This document shows positions 38,378-46,634 of a stretch of DNA of 64,000 nucleotides, piece after piece. The stretch lies in NCBI GenBank assembly GCA_039028635.1, contig JBCCHV010000004.1:1-64000 (forward strand), in the 5' to 3' direction. The notes under the pieces were generated by a model. That model made no database searches. It saw only the letters and a program-made list of their open reading frames with translations, and was not told the origin of the DNA. Numbering within the stretch: the first letter of the stretch is position 1; the number at the start of each line of letters is the position of its first letter. The DNA is from Acidobacteriota bacterium. GTDB taxonomy: Bacteria; Acidobacteriota; Thermoanaerobaculia; Multivoradales; JBCCEF01. Made by a program: the position numbers and the translations under genes.

Positions 38378-38779
38378 CTAGCTGCTCTCGAGCTGGCGCA
38401 GCAGCTCGGCGCCCATCTGCTTGATGTTCTGATCGGCGGTCAGCTTGACCAGCGGCTTGCGGGTCTCGCCGTCGAGCAGGAGCACGAAGCCGGTGCCGGG
38501 ATGAGCCGCGAAGGCCTCTCCGAAGCCGAGGGCCGCCGCCAGGTACTCGGCCTGGGCGCGAGTGGTGCCGTTGGTCAGGTCGAGGGTGACGAAGAGCACC
38601 GACTTGCCGTCGTACTTGTTGGTCAGGTCCTCGAACAGGCTGCCCATCTTCTTGCAGCTACCGCACCAGTCGGCGTGGAACTTGACGGCGACGATCTCCG
38701 GCTCCGCCGGACCATCGGCCGCCGCCAAAGGAAGTGCGACCACGAGCAACACGAGAGAAAGAAGGATCGATCGAGCCAT
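38378..38779 (-). CDS. Exported thioredoxin-like protein
   Basis: A 133-residue thioredoxin-fold protein with a signal peptide (MARSILLSLVLLVVALPLAAA). The active site is WCGSC in VKFHADWCGSCKKM, close to the WCGPC of thioredoxin. It should act in the periplasm in disulfide exchange. The ATG at 38779 has a strong AGGAGG site; an upstream in-frame ATG has none and would spoil the signal peptide. It leads the sigma/anti-sigma operon. The conserved cis-Pro position is unclear (HPGTGFVLLLD). Confidence 0.88.
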   Translation of the reverse strand: MARSILLSLVLLVVALPLAAADGPAEPEIVAVKFHADWCGSCKKMGSLFEDLTNKYDGKSVLFVTLDLTNGTTRAQAEYLAAALGFGEAFAAHPGTGFVLLLDGETRKPLVKLTADQNIKQMGAELLRQLESS

Positions 38780-38864
38780 AACGGCCTCCTGGCGATGCCG
38801 GAAAAGTCGAGGGATCATTCCCTCGTAGGCAGAACGAGCCAGGCTGCCATTTGATTGCGACCTG

Positions 38865-39206
38865 CTAGCAGGCTGTCTCAGGGGGGCTAAAAGGCGCCCC
38901 CCTCGAGCCAACGCACATGTCGTTGGCTCTCACCCCTGGCCGGGCGCCCCCGACCTCGGCGCCTTCGCCGCCGCCTCGCCCTTTGGGCTCGGAGACCGTC
39001 TGCTGGAGTAGCAGACGGTGCCTACTGCCGGCAGGCGGCCCCGTCCTCGGTCCAATCCTGGACGGGGGTGAAGGCGCGCGACATGCGCGAAGCCGGGCCG
39101 CGTAGGCCTGAGGGGGGCGCCTTTTAGCCCCCCTGGCCGGGCGCCCCTGAAATAAACAGCAGACTGCTGAAGAAGCCGCCACGCGGCTTTTTCAGCAGTC
39201 TGCTAG
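38865..39206. repeat. Structured repeat, family A, copy 3 (complete)
   Basis: A 342-bp element bounded by CTAGCAGGCTG and CAGCAGTCTGCTAG. GGGGGGCTAAAAGGCGCCCCCC near the left end is the reverse complement of GGGGGGCGCCTTTTAGCCCCCC near the right end, so the whole element can fold back. Inside are hairpins GAGCCAACG / CGTTGGCTC with loop CACATGT (38905-38929), ACCGTCTGC / GCAGACGGT with loop TGGAGTA (38995-39019), and AAGCCGC / GCGGCTT followed by Ts (39173-39192). The loops match A1 (ACATGT core; TACTYC read on the opposite strand) although the stems differ. The right end contains the stop codon of the RidA-family gene. It fills the gap between that gene and the thioredoxin-like gene. Confidence 0.8.
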
Positions 39207-39589
39207 CGGGCGGCTGTGGCGGTGACCTTGATCTTGCCGTCGAAGGGTAGGCGGGCGGCCTCGTAGATGGTGCGGGCGGGGCGCCGGCCGGCCGGGAAGA
39301 GCTCGCAATAGAGCTGGTTGACGGGCTCGAGCTCGGAGAGGTCGGCGAAGGCCAGGTCGACGAAGACGATCTCTTCCTTCGAAAATCCGGCGGCGCGGGC
39401 GGCGGCGAAGAGGTTGCCGAAGGCGCGCTCGGCCTCTTCGCGGATCGTGCCCGGAACGTATTGACCGGCCGCATCGACGGAGAGCTGGCCACTGATGAAG
39501 CACAGGCCGTTGACCACCACGGCGTGGCTGATCGGGTTGCTCCAGGCGGGCAGGCCGGGGCCGTCGGCGATGAATCGGCGTTGGCTCAT
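39203..39589 (-). CDS. RidA-family protein (arginine-containing type)
   Basis: A 128-residue YjgF/RidA-fold protein. Members with the active-site Arg deaminate reactive enamine/imine intermediates made by PLP enzymes. Conserved segments are LCFISGQLSVDAAGQYV, FGNLFAAARAAGFSKEEIVFVDLAF and the C-terminal GRRPARTIYEAARLPFDGKI, which keeps the Arg of the RPAR motif. The last part, KVTATA, lacks the usual Glu pair. It follows the SGNH hydrolase gene by 30 bases and has a GAGGAG site. Its stop lies in repeat A3. Confidence 0.88.
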   Translation of the reverse strand: MSQRRFIADGPGLPAWSNPISHAVVVNGLCFISGQLSVDAAGQYVPGTIREEAERAFGNLFAAARAAGFSKEEIVFVDLAFADLSELEPVNQLYCELFPAGRRPARTIYEAARLPFDGKIKVTATAAR

Positions 39590-39619
39590 GATCGGGCTAC
39601 TCCTCGGGTGGGCGCAGCA

Positions 39620-41305
39620 TCAGGGCAGGCTGGCGCTCCAGGCGCCGAGGTCGCCGCTTTCGAAGCCATCGGCGAACAGCGGACCGCTGCCGGCCTCGAA
39701 GTAGAGGTCGAGAATCGGCGCCGGAGAGCCCAGCACGTCTCCCAGGCCGCGCTCGCGCGGCAGCTCCAGGACCGTTTCCACCATCTCGACGCGGCCATCG
39801 GCGAGGGTTTGCGGCACCACCAGGGTGCGCCACTCCGTCGGCGGGCCGAGGAGGTCGTCGCCGGTGGCGAAGTCGACGCCGTCCTCGCCGCCATCGATGG
39901 TTGGGAAGGTGATGCGGATCTGCACCCTCTGGGCCGACTCGAGGAAGTCGAGGGCTGGGCCGGTCAGGTCGATGCGGAGGGCTGCTCCGTCTTCCTCGAC
40001 GCGGCCGTGGAAGCAGCCGACGTCGCTGGCGTCGGCGGCAGCGGTGGCATCTCCGGCTTCAACCTCGGGCGCCCCGAAGGTGCCGGCGACGAGGTCGAGA
40101 ATGGGAGTGCCGAGGTCGCCGCTGGCGAACGGGTTGTCGCCGCGCTGGCCGCGGCGCTGCAGGTAGAGGCTGGCGGCGGTGATGCGGGCGCCGGCCGGCC
40201 GGTCCGAGAGGTCGAAGGAGGCGATGCCGGCCACCGGGCCGGTGGCGTCGTCACCGACGCGCACAGCGTCCGTGCCGGCGGTGGCGCCGTTGCTCCAGCC
40301 ATCGCGGCTCTGGCCTTCGGAGGAGACCGTGAGATCCGGTTGGCCCCGGAAGCGCGGCAGGAAGAAGCCTTCCATCTGGTGGCGAATCTTGTCGCGATAG
40401 CCCGCCACCGAAAGGTGGATCGGGTCGGCGTCGGCCCCGAGGAAAGGGCGGAAGTTCTGGCGCAGCGTCGGCAGGGCCGGGTTGCCGCCCGGGAAGGGGG
40501 AGTAGTCCGGCGGCGTGAGTCCGGGACGGGGGAGAACGCCGGGGGCGGCGACGCCGTCGCCGTAGAGCGCGTGCATCAGGCCGAGGGCGTTGTCGAAGCT
40601 CATTCGCGGGTCGGCATTCGACCAGCCGATGCGCCGGCCTTCGACATCGACCATCATGGCGTTGATCTCGGCGTCGCTGATCTCATCGCCCACTGGATCG
40701 CGACTGAGACGATCGCGCAGCGGACAGGCGAAGGCCCAGCACCATAGAAAGCTGACGTTGAGGTTGGGGTAGTCGTAGCTGCTGAGCAGCACCTCGATAT
40801 CCGGCCGCACCGCCTGTACCGCATCGGCGATGGCGCGGGTGTCGTCCTCCAGGCGCTGGAACAGGGCCGCTTCCGAACCGGGGGCGTCGAGGTCCATGTC
40901 CTTGTACCAGCCTCCTTCGGTGCGGCCGGCCAGGACGTCGTTGCCACCGATGCTCAACACCACCAGGTCGATGGTCGGGTTGGCGACCAGCTCGTCGACC
41001 ACATTCGAGATCCAGGGAAAGTCCTGGCGATTGGCCCAGTCGCGGGCCTCGCTGCCGGAGATGGCGTACTCCGGGCCGTCGTACCCCGGATCCTGATTGT
41101 CCGCCGCGCGGCTGAGCATCGCCTGGTCGGCGTGGCCGAAGTGGTCGAAGAGCTGGTTGTAGGAGCCGTCCGTCCACATGAAGTTGGCCCAGCTATCGCC
41201 GGCGAGAAGAGCGCGGGGCTGGCTGCTGCCGCTCGGGCATTGCGCCGCGAAGGCGGTTGCGACGGTGCCGAAGAGGAGGCCGAGGGTGAGCAACGAGCGC
41301 AACAT
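39620..41305 (-). CDS. Secreted SGNH/GDSL hydrolase with DNRLRE-like domain and DGFESG tail
   Basis: A 561-residue exported protein with a signal peptide (MLRSLLTLGLLFGTVATAFA). The SGNH hydrolase domain has block I GDSW (nucleophile Ser), block III SIGGNDV and block V DPIHLS with the Asp and His, so the esterase site is complete. After residue ~340 comes a beta domain like the DNRLRE surface module (FDLSDRPAGARITAASLYLQ). The protein ends LFADGFESGDLGAWSASLP. The subtilisin-like protease at 59621-61948 ends with a closely similar motif, suggesting a common export or surface tag. The natural ester substrate is unknown. Confidence 0.88.
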   Translation of the reverse strand: MLRSLLTLGLLFGTVATAFAAQCPSGSSQPRALLAGDSWANFMWTDGSYNQLFDHFGHADQAMLSRAADNQDPGYDGPEYAISGSEARDWANRQDFPWISNVVDELVANPTIDLVVLSIGGNDVLAGRTEGGWYKDMDLDAPGSEAALFQRLEDDTRAIADAVQAVRPDIEVLLSSYDYPNLNVSFLWCWAFACPLRDRLSRDPVGDEISDAEINAMMVDVEGRRIGWSNADPRMSFDNALGLMHALYGDGVAAPGVLPRPGLTPPDYSPFPGGNPALPTLRQNFRPFLGADADPIHLSVAGYRDKIRHQMEGFFLPRFRGQPDLTVSSEGQSRDGWSNGATAGTDAVRVGDDATGPVAGIASFDLSDRPAGARITAASLYLQRRGQRGDNPFASGDLGTPILDLVAGTFGAPEVEAGDATAAADASDVGCFHGRVEEDGAALRIDLTGPALDFLESAQRVQIRITFPTIDGGEDGVDFATGDDLLGPPTEWRTLVVPQTLADGRVEMVETVLELPRERGLGDVLGSPAPILDLYFEAGSGPLFADGFESGDLGAWSASLP

Positions 41306-41507
41306 GATCGGTCGATCTTAGCCTGCGGCTGGGTGGGATTCTCGGTCTCCGGAGGACGAGGCGGGAGGGGCATGTCGAGGTGAGCAGCTCCTGGGTTTTT
41401 TTTACGCCTCATTTACGCGTCGAGTGGGACTTTTGCCGGTGAATCGGGCTGAATTCGGGCAGAAAGTGGACCCGCGAGGGGCGCGATGAGGCGCCATGGG
41501 GCCGAGA

Positions 41508-41532
41508 GTGGACTATTGTGGACAAAAGTGGA
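41508..41532 (+). promoter_or_regulatory. MraZ-type operator: three GTGGA boxes
   Basis: GTGGA occurs at 41508, 41518 and 41528, exactly one per 10 bp, the spacing known for MraZ binding sites ahead of dcw clusters. Two related boxes lie further upstream (GTGGA at 41466 and GTGGG at 41424). A TTATAC -10-like sequence lies at 41563-41568. The mraZ ATG starts 51 bases after the third box. Autoregulation of the dcw operon is expected from the family. Confidence 0.75.
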
Positions 41533-41582
41533 GTTACCTGCTACGGTGCGGCGTAATCACCTTTATACGGTGGGCGATTTCT

Positions 41583-42023
41583 ATGTTCCGAGGTAGTGCT
41601 CCAGCGAAGATCGACGTCAAGGGCCGGCTCAAGCTGCCGACGGCCTTTCGGCGGGTGATCGAAGAGCGTTTCGGCGCCGATCTCTTCGTGACGTCGATTC
41701 AGGGGGATTGCGCTTTCCTCTATCCCCTGGCGGTGTGGGAAGAAATCGAAAACAAGCTGCAGGCACTGCCCTCGACGCACCGCGCCAAGGCGAGGTACTT
41801 GGAGCGGGTCAATTACTTCGGCCAACAGGGCCGACTCGATGCCCAGGGTCGCATCGTGCTGCCGCCCATCCTGCGCGATAGCGCCGAGATGAGCGGCGAA
41901 GTGGTGGTTAGTGCGCAGATCGATCATTTGGTGGTTTGGAATCGCGAGCGCTTCGAGCGCCGTCTGCTGGAGGAGCCGATGACCGAGGAGGACTTTGGTG
42001 AATTGAGCGAGCTGGGGATTTAG
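41583..42023 (+). CDS. mraZ: Transcriptional regulator MraZ
   Basis: A 146-residue AbrB-like ring-forming DNA-binding protein that controls the dcw cluster. The two SpoVT/AbrB half-domains carry the repeated DxxGR motif: DVKGRLKLP near residue 12 and DAQGRIVLP near residue 88. The ATG at 41583 gives the family's normal N-terminus MFRGSAPAKID; an upstream GTG or ATG would include the operator. It is first in the cluster and preceded by its own GTGGA boxes. Confidence 0.95.
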   Translation: MFRGSAPAKIDVKGRLKLPTAFRRVIEERFGADLFVTSIQGDCAFLYPLAVWEEIENKLQALPSTHRAKARYLERVNYFGQQGRLDAQGRIVLPPILRDSAEMSGEVVVSAQIDHLVVWNRERFERRLLEEPMTEEDFGELSELGI

Positions 42024-42134
42024 CGGGTCGTCGCTCGGGGTGGGCGGAGCGATCCGCGCCCTCGGATCAGCCGACGGCGGCAGACGCTTTTCTCGGCCGC
42101 CTGGGGGAAGGCCCCCGGAAGAGGATTCGAGGCC

Positions 42135-43043
42135 TTGGATGATCAGCATGTGCCGGTGTTGCTGGAGGAAAGCTTGTCGTTCCTGGCCGCGGAGCGAGGA
42201 GGCCTTTTCGTCGACTGCACTTTGGGCCTCGGTGGGCATGCCGAGGCCCTTTTGGCGCGCTTTCCGGAAGCTCGCCTCCTCGGTATCGACCGGGACGAGG
42301 AGGCGCTCGATCTGGCAGCCCGGCGACTGGCTCCTTACGGCGAACGGGTGCGGTTCGTCGCGGGGAACTTTCATGATTTCGGCGAGCTGGTGGGCGCTGC
42401 CGAGCGACCCGCCGGAGTGCTCGCCGATCTTGGCGTTTCGTCGCTGCAGCTCGATCGCGGCGAGCGCGGTTTCAGCTTTCGGCGGGAAGGTCCGCTCGAT
42501 ATGCGCATGGGAGGTAGCGAAATGACCGCTGCGGACATCGTCAACCGGGCTTCGGAGGCGGACATGGTTCGAATCTTCAAGGAGTACGGCGAAGAGCGGC
42601 AGGCCAAGCGGGTGGCGCGGGCGATCGTCGAGGCGCGCCGTGGCAAGCCTTTTCGCACCACCACCGAGCTTGCCGAGGTGATTCGCGAGGCCAAGCGCCG
42701 GGAAGGCCGCATCGATGCCGCGACGCAGGTTTTCCAGGCCTTGCGGATCGAGGTCAACCGCGAGCTCGAAGGACTGCGCGACTTCATCGACGAGGCGGTG
42801 CGGTTGCTCGATCAGGACGGGCGCCTGGTGGTGATCTCGTACCACAGCCTCGAAGATCGCATCGTCAAGAACGGGCTGCGCGACCACAGCCGCGGCGAGG
42901 TCGATCAGGTCACCGGGCGCCCCCTCGCCGAGACCCGCTTGATCGAGACCTTGACCAAGAAGCCGATTCGTCCGAGCGGCGAAGAGGTTTCGCTCAATCC
43001 CCGCTCGCGCTCGGCGCGGCTGCGAGCGGCACGGAGGATCTGA
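42135..43043 (+). CDS. rsmH: 16S rRNA (cytosine-1402-N4)-methyltransferase RsmH
   Basis: A 302-residue SAM-dependent enzyme that modifies C1402 in the ribosomal P site. Typical parts are HVPVLLEESLSFL, VDCTLGLGGHAEALLARFP (SAM site), GIDRDEEAL, DLGVSSLQLDRGERGFSFR and the C-terminal VISYHSLEDRIVKNGLR. It starts at a TTG with GAGG 5 bases upstream, which fits the conserved N-terminus MDDQHVPVL. It lies 111 bases after mraZ, the usual second gene of dcw clusters. Confidence 0.95.
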   Translation: MDDQHVPVLLEESLSFLAAERGGLFVDCTLGLGGHAEALLARFPEARLLGIDRDEEALDLAARRLAPYGERVRFVAGNFHDFGELVGAAERPAGVLADLGVSSLQLDRGERGFSFRREGPLDMRMGGSEMTAADIVNRASEADMVRIFKEYGEERQAKRVARAIVEARRGKPFRTTTELAEVIREAKRREGRIDAATQVFQALRIEVNRELEGLRDFIDEAVRLLDQDGRLVVISYHSLEDRIVKNGLRDHSRGEVDQVTGRPLAETRLIETLTKKPIRPSGEEVSLNPRSRSARLRAARRI

Positions 43044-43045
43044 CC

Positions 43046-43396
43046 CTGGCCAACGCCAACGCCTACGCCTACCGGCGTCCGGTCGAGAACGACTATCTCG
43101 TGCGTGAGCGCGATCGCCGCCGGCTGCGCGAGCTGGCGGTGGTGTTGGCGTTGGTGGTGCCCCTCGGCCTCGGCCTGCTGGCCTTCACCTGGCTGCATCT
43201 CCAGGTGCTCGAAACCGGCTATCGGGTGGATCGCCTCGAAAAGGCGCTGCACGAGAAGTCCCGTCGCCAGAAGCAGCTCGAGCTCGAAGCGACCTATCTG
43301 TCGAGTCCCCATCGGGTCGAGGCGCGGGCCAGCGAGGAGCTCGGCATGGTGCCTTCCTCCGTCGACCAGGTGTTGTTCTGGGGAGAGCTGCGGTGA
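43046..43396 (+). CDS. ftsL: Cell division protein FtsL (probable CTG start)
   Basis: A small bitopic division protein of about 116 residues: short cytoplasmic N-terminus, one membrane helix (VVLALVVPLGLGLLAFTWLHL) and a periplasmic coiled coil (LEKALHEKSRRQKQLELEA). Together with FtsB and FtsQ it supports FtsI and FtsW. A GTG at 43100 would give 98 residues but has no ribosome site. The frame stays open upstream through NANAYAYRRPVENDYLVRER, which looks coding, to a CTG at 43046 with GGAGG 8 bases before it. I therefore prefer CTG as the start. The stop overlaps ftsI by GTGA. Confidence 0.8.
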   Translation: MANANAYAYRRPVENDYLVRERDRRRLRELAVVLALVVPLGLGLLAFTWLHLQVLETGYRVDRLEKALHEKSRRQKQLELEATYLSSPHRVEARASEELGMVPSSVDQVLFWGELR

Positions 43397-45150
43397 AGGG
43401 TCGCCTGCGCTTTCTGGTGGTGGGGGTGGTGCTGTGGTGCGTCGCCTTGACCGCTCGGCTGGTGGCGCTGCAGGTGGTGCAGCACGACCAATATGGCGAG
43501 AAGGCGCGTCGGCAGCAGCAGCGGGTGGTCGAGACGGCGCCGGCCCGCGGCGCCATTCTCGACGCCCGGGGGCGCTCCTTGGCGGTCTCCGTTCCGGTGC
43601 ACTCGGCGTGGGCCGATCCGGCCAAGATCTCGGATCAGGATCGCCCGCAGGTGGCGCGCTCGATCGCCGCGGTGCTCGAGCTCGACCCCGCCAAGGTGGC
43701 GGCCAAGCTCGCCGAAGACCGGGAGTTCGTCTATTTGGCACGCAAGCTCGACCCGCCGCGGGTGGCGGAGCTTCGCCAGCTCGACCTGCCCGGCGTCGGC
43801 TTCCAGGAAGAGAGCAAGCGCTATTACCCCAACCGGCGTCTGGCGGCGTCGGTTCTGGGGTATGTCGGCACCGACAATCAGGGGCTCGCCGGCCTCGAGC
43901 TCGAGTACGAGAGCTCGGTGACCGGTGAGGTCGGCCATCGCACGGTGCTGCGCGATGCCCGGCGGCAGGCGGCGGTGTCGCCGAATCTCGACGGCTCGGC
44001 GGCTCGGCCGGGCAACGATCTCGTGCTCACCCTCGACGCTTCGATCCAGCATCACGTCGAGCGCGAGCTCGGCAAGGCCATCGCGCGCTTCAAGGCTCGC
44101 GCCGGCCAGGCGGTGGTGCTCGATCCCTCGACCGGTGCCGTGCTGGCGCTGGTTTCGCTGCCCGCCTTCGACCCCAACCACTTCGGCGAGGCCACTGCCG
44201 AGGAGCGCCGCAACAACGCCATAGAGACCGCCTACGAGCCGGGATCGACCTTCAAGATGGTTACCGCCGCCGCCGCCCTGTCGGCCAACCTGATCGACCC
44301 CGGTGACGTCCTCGATTGCGAGATGGGTGGCATCAACTTCGGCCGCACGCGCATCAAGGACCACAAGCCCTTCGGTGAGCTCACCTTCCGTGAGGTGATC
44401 GCGAAGTCGAGCAACGTGGGGGCGATCAAGACCGGCTTGCGGGTCGGGGAGGAAGGCCTCCACGAGGCGGTGCGAGCCTTTGGCTTCGGTCGCAAGACGG
44501 GGATCGATCTGCCCGGCGAGAGCTCCGGCATCGTCCATCCCCTGGAGCGTTGGTGGAATCTCAGCGAGGCCTATGTCTCCTTCGGCCACGAGATCTCGAT
44601 CACGCCGCTGCAGCTCGCCTCGGCCTTCGCCGCGATCGCCAACGGCGGCGTTCTCTACCGTCCGTACATCGTGGCCGAGGGCCGCTCGCCGGCGGGGGTG
44701 TCGCATCGCGCCGAGACCGAGATCATCGGTCGGCCGGTGTCTTCGGGCATTGCCCGCGAGGTCGAGCGCTTGCTCGAAGGCGTCGTTCTCGAGGGCGGCA
44801 CCGGCAAGGCCGCGGCCATCCCTGGCTACACGGTGGCCGGCAAGACCGGCACCGCCCAGAAGGTGTCGCCCAACGGCCAGTATCTGCCGGGGCGCTACGT
44901 GGCGAGCTTCGCCGGATTCGCTCCGGCGCGCCGGCCGGCGGTGGTGGCGGTGGTGGTGGTCGACGAGCCGCAGCCGCCTTGGTACCACGGCGGTGACGTG
45001 GCGGCGCCGGTGTTCTCGGCCATGATCGAGCCGATCTTGCTCTACCTCGGGGTGCCGCCGGAGCGCCCGCGGCCGCAGCGCTGGCCCGGCGAGACTCCGG
45101 AGGTGGCGGCGCAGGGGGTGGCCGAAGGCGCGGGAGGACAGCCGTCGTGA
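43393..45150 (+). CDS. ftsI: Peptidoglycan D,D-transpeptidase FtsI (PBP3-like)
   Basis: Septal transpeptidase of 585 residues in the inner membrane, with one N-terminal helix (LRFLVVGVVLWCVALTARLVAL). The pedestal domain has APARGAILDARG. The catalytic domain carries SxxK as GSTFK (about residue 283), SxN as SSN (about 339) and KTG as AGKTGTAQK (about 483). It ends in a Pro/Gly-rich tail and shows no PASTA domain. The GTG start overlaps the ftsL stop and its own stop overlaps the murE start (GTGA), so translation is coupled on both sides. Confidence 0.94.
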   Translation: MKGRLRFLVVGVVLWCVALTARLVALQVVQHDQYGEKARRQQQRVVETAPARGAILDARGRSLAVSVPVHSAWADPAKISDQDRPQVARSIAAVLELDPAKVAAKLAEDREFVYLARKLDPPRVAELRQLDLPGVGFQEESKRYYPNRRLAASVLGYVGTDNQGLAGLELEYESSVTGEVGHRTVLRDARRQAAVSPNLDGSAARPGNDLVLTLDASIQHHVERELGKAIARFKARAGQAVVLDPSTGAVLALVSLPAFDPNHFGEATAEERRNNAIETAYEPGSTFKMVTAAAALSANLIDPGDVLDCEMGGINFGRTRIKDHKPFGELTFREVIAKSSNVGAIKTGLRVGEEGLHEAVRAFGFGRKTGIDLPGESSGIVHPLERWWNLSEAYVSFGHEISITPLQLASAFAAIANGGVLYRPYIVAEGRSPAGVSHRAETEIIGRPVSSGIAREVERLLEGVVLEGGTGKAAAIPGYTVAGKTGTAQKVSPNGQYLPGRYVASFAGFAPARRPAVVAVVVVDEPQPPWYHGGDVAAPVFSAMIEPILLYLGVPPERPRPQRWPGETPEVAAQGVAEGAGGQPS

Positions 45151-46634
45151 AGCTTCGCGAGCTGTTCGCCGACCAGCCCGTCGTCGGCCGCGACCAGGCC
45201 GCCGACACCGAGGTGACGGGGGTCAGTCACGACTCCCGGCGGGTGGCGCCGGGGGACCTCTTCGTCGCCTGGCAGGGGGAGCGCTTCGACGGTGCCGAGT
45301 TCGCGCCCCAGGCGATCGCTGCCGGCGCTCGCGCCGTGCTCGCCGCCACCGCCAGCGCCCGGCCCGCCGGCACCGAGGCCGTGCCCTGGCTGACGGCGGA
45401 TGATCCCCATCGCCTGCTGGCGCCGCTGGCGGACCGCCTGTGGAATTGGCCTGGGCGTGAGCTGCGGGTCGCCGGCGTCACCGGCACCAACGGCAAGTCG
45501 ACGGTGGTCGCCCTGCTGCAGTCGATCCTGACCCGAGCCGGCTGGCCGTGCGGCATCTTCGGCACCCTCGGCTACGGCTTCGGCGAATGGGTCGAGAGCG
45601 CTGCCCGCACCACGCCGGAAGGGTCCGACCTCTTCCGCCTGCTGCGCCGCATGGCCGATTCTGGCGCCGCCGCGGTGGCGATGGAGATGTCGTCCCACGC
45701 CCTCGCCCTGGGGCGCCTGGGAGAGCTCGCCCTCGACCTCGCCGTGTTCACCAACCTGACCCGCGACCATCTCGACCTCCACGGCGATCTCGAGAGCTAC
45801 TTCCAGGCCAAGGCCGCGATCTTCGATCGCTTGCGCGATGGCGGTGTCGGGGTGGTCAATGTCGACGATTCCTTCGGCCGGCGGATGGTCGAGGAGCGTC
45901 CCGGCCTGCGCACCTACTCGGCCCAGGGGGCGGCGGCGGATGTCGCCGTGGTCGATGCCCATCTCGACCTCACCGGCACCCGCGCCACCCTGCGGACGCC
46001 GCGCGGCGATCTGGCCTTTCGCTCGCCCCTCCTCGGGCGCTTCAACCTCGCCAACCTGGTGGCCGCCGCCGCCGGTGCCGAAGCCCTCGGCGTGGCCCAC
46101 GAGGTGATCGCCGACGGCCTCGCCGAGGTGGCGCCGATCACCGGCCGCATGGAGCGCGTTTCGGCGCCGGACGATCTGCCGGTGTTCGTCGACTACGCCC
46201 ACACCGAAGAGGCTTTGCGCGCCGCCCTCAGCTCGCTGGCGGAGATCACCGGCCGCTCGTTGATCGTGGTCTTCGGCTGCGGCGGCGATCGTGACCGCGG
46301 CAAGCGCCACACCATGGGACGCATCGCCGGCGAGCTCGCCGAGCTCCCGATCGTGACCTCCGACAACCCACGCGGCGAGGATCCCCACGACATCCTGGCG
46401 GAGGTCGAGAAGGGACTGGCCGAGAGTGGCAATCGGTCCTACCGAGTGGTGCCCGACCGGCGCGAGGCGATTCGCCGGGCGATCGCCGTGGCGCGCGACG
46501 ATCAGGCGGTGTTGATCGCCGGCAAGGGCCACGAGCAGGTGCAGACGATCGGCGACCGCGAGATTCGCTTCAGTGACCACGAAGAGGCCCGACGGGCTCT
46601 CGAAGGGAGGTGCGGTGAGGCGGTCCGTGGCTGA
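45147..46634 (+). CDS. murE: UDP-MurNAc-L-Ala-D-Glu:meso-diaminopimelate ligase
   Basis: Cytoplasmic Mur ligase of 495 residues that adds the third stem-peptide residue. ATP binding is GVTGTNGKST (about residue 110) and the middle domain has EMSSHAL and FTNLTRDHLDLHGD. The C-terminal specificity motif is SDNPRGEDP, the DNPR form that selects meso-diaminopimelate, so the cell wall is expected to be DAP-type. It starts at a GTG overlapping the ftsI stop and overlaps murF by 20 bases. Confidence 0.95.
   Translation: MKLRELFADQPVVGRDQAADTEVTGVSHDSRRVAPGDLFVAWQGERFDGAEFAPQAIAAGARAVLAATASARPAGTEAVPWLTADDPHRLLAPLADRLWNWPGRELRVAGVTGTNGKSTVVALLQSILTRAGWPCGIFGTLGYGFGEWVESAARTTPEGSDLFRLLRRMADSGAAAVAMEMSSHALALGRLGELALDLAVFTNLTRDHLDLHGDLESYFQAKAAIFDRLRDGGVGVVNVDDSFGRRMVEERPGLRTYSAQGAAADVAVVDAHLDLTGTRATLRTPRGDLAFRSPLLGRFNLANLVAAAAGAEALGVAHEVIADGLAEVAPITGRMERVSAPDDLPVFVDYAHTEEALRAALSSLAEITGRSLIVVFGCGGDRDRGKRHTMGRIAGELAELPIVTSDNPRGEDPHDILAEVEKGLAESGNRSYRVVPDRREAIRRAIAVARDDQAVLIAGKGHEQVQTIGDREIRFSDHEEARRALEGRCGEAVRG

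Noticed and set aside
39461-40747. 428-codon frame on the plus strand
   Set aside because: It is antisense to the SGNH hydrolase, which has a full active site and signal peptide.
41390-41405. Intrinsic terminator at a run of eight Ts before mraZ
   Set aside because: The preceding GAGCAGCTC can form only a three-pair stem, too weak to support a terminator call.
43100-43102. GTG as the ftsL start
   Set aside because: It has no ribosome site and would cut off a plausible coding N-terminus; kept as the conservative alternative in the ftsL entry.
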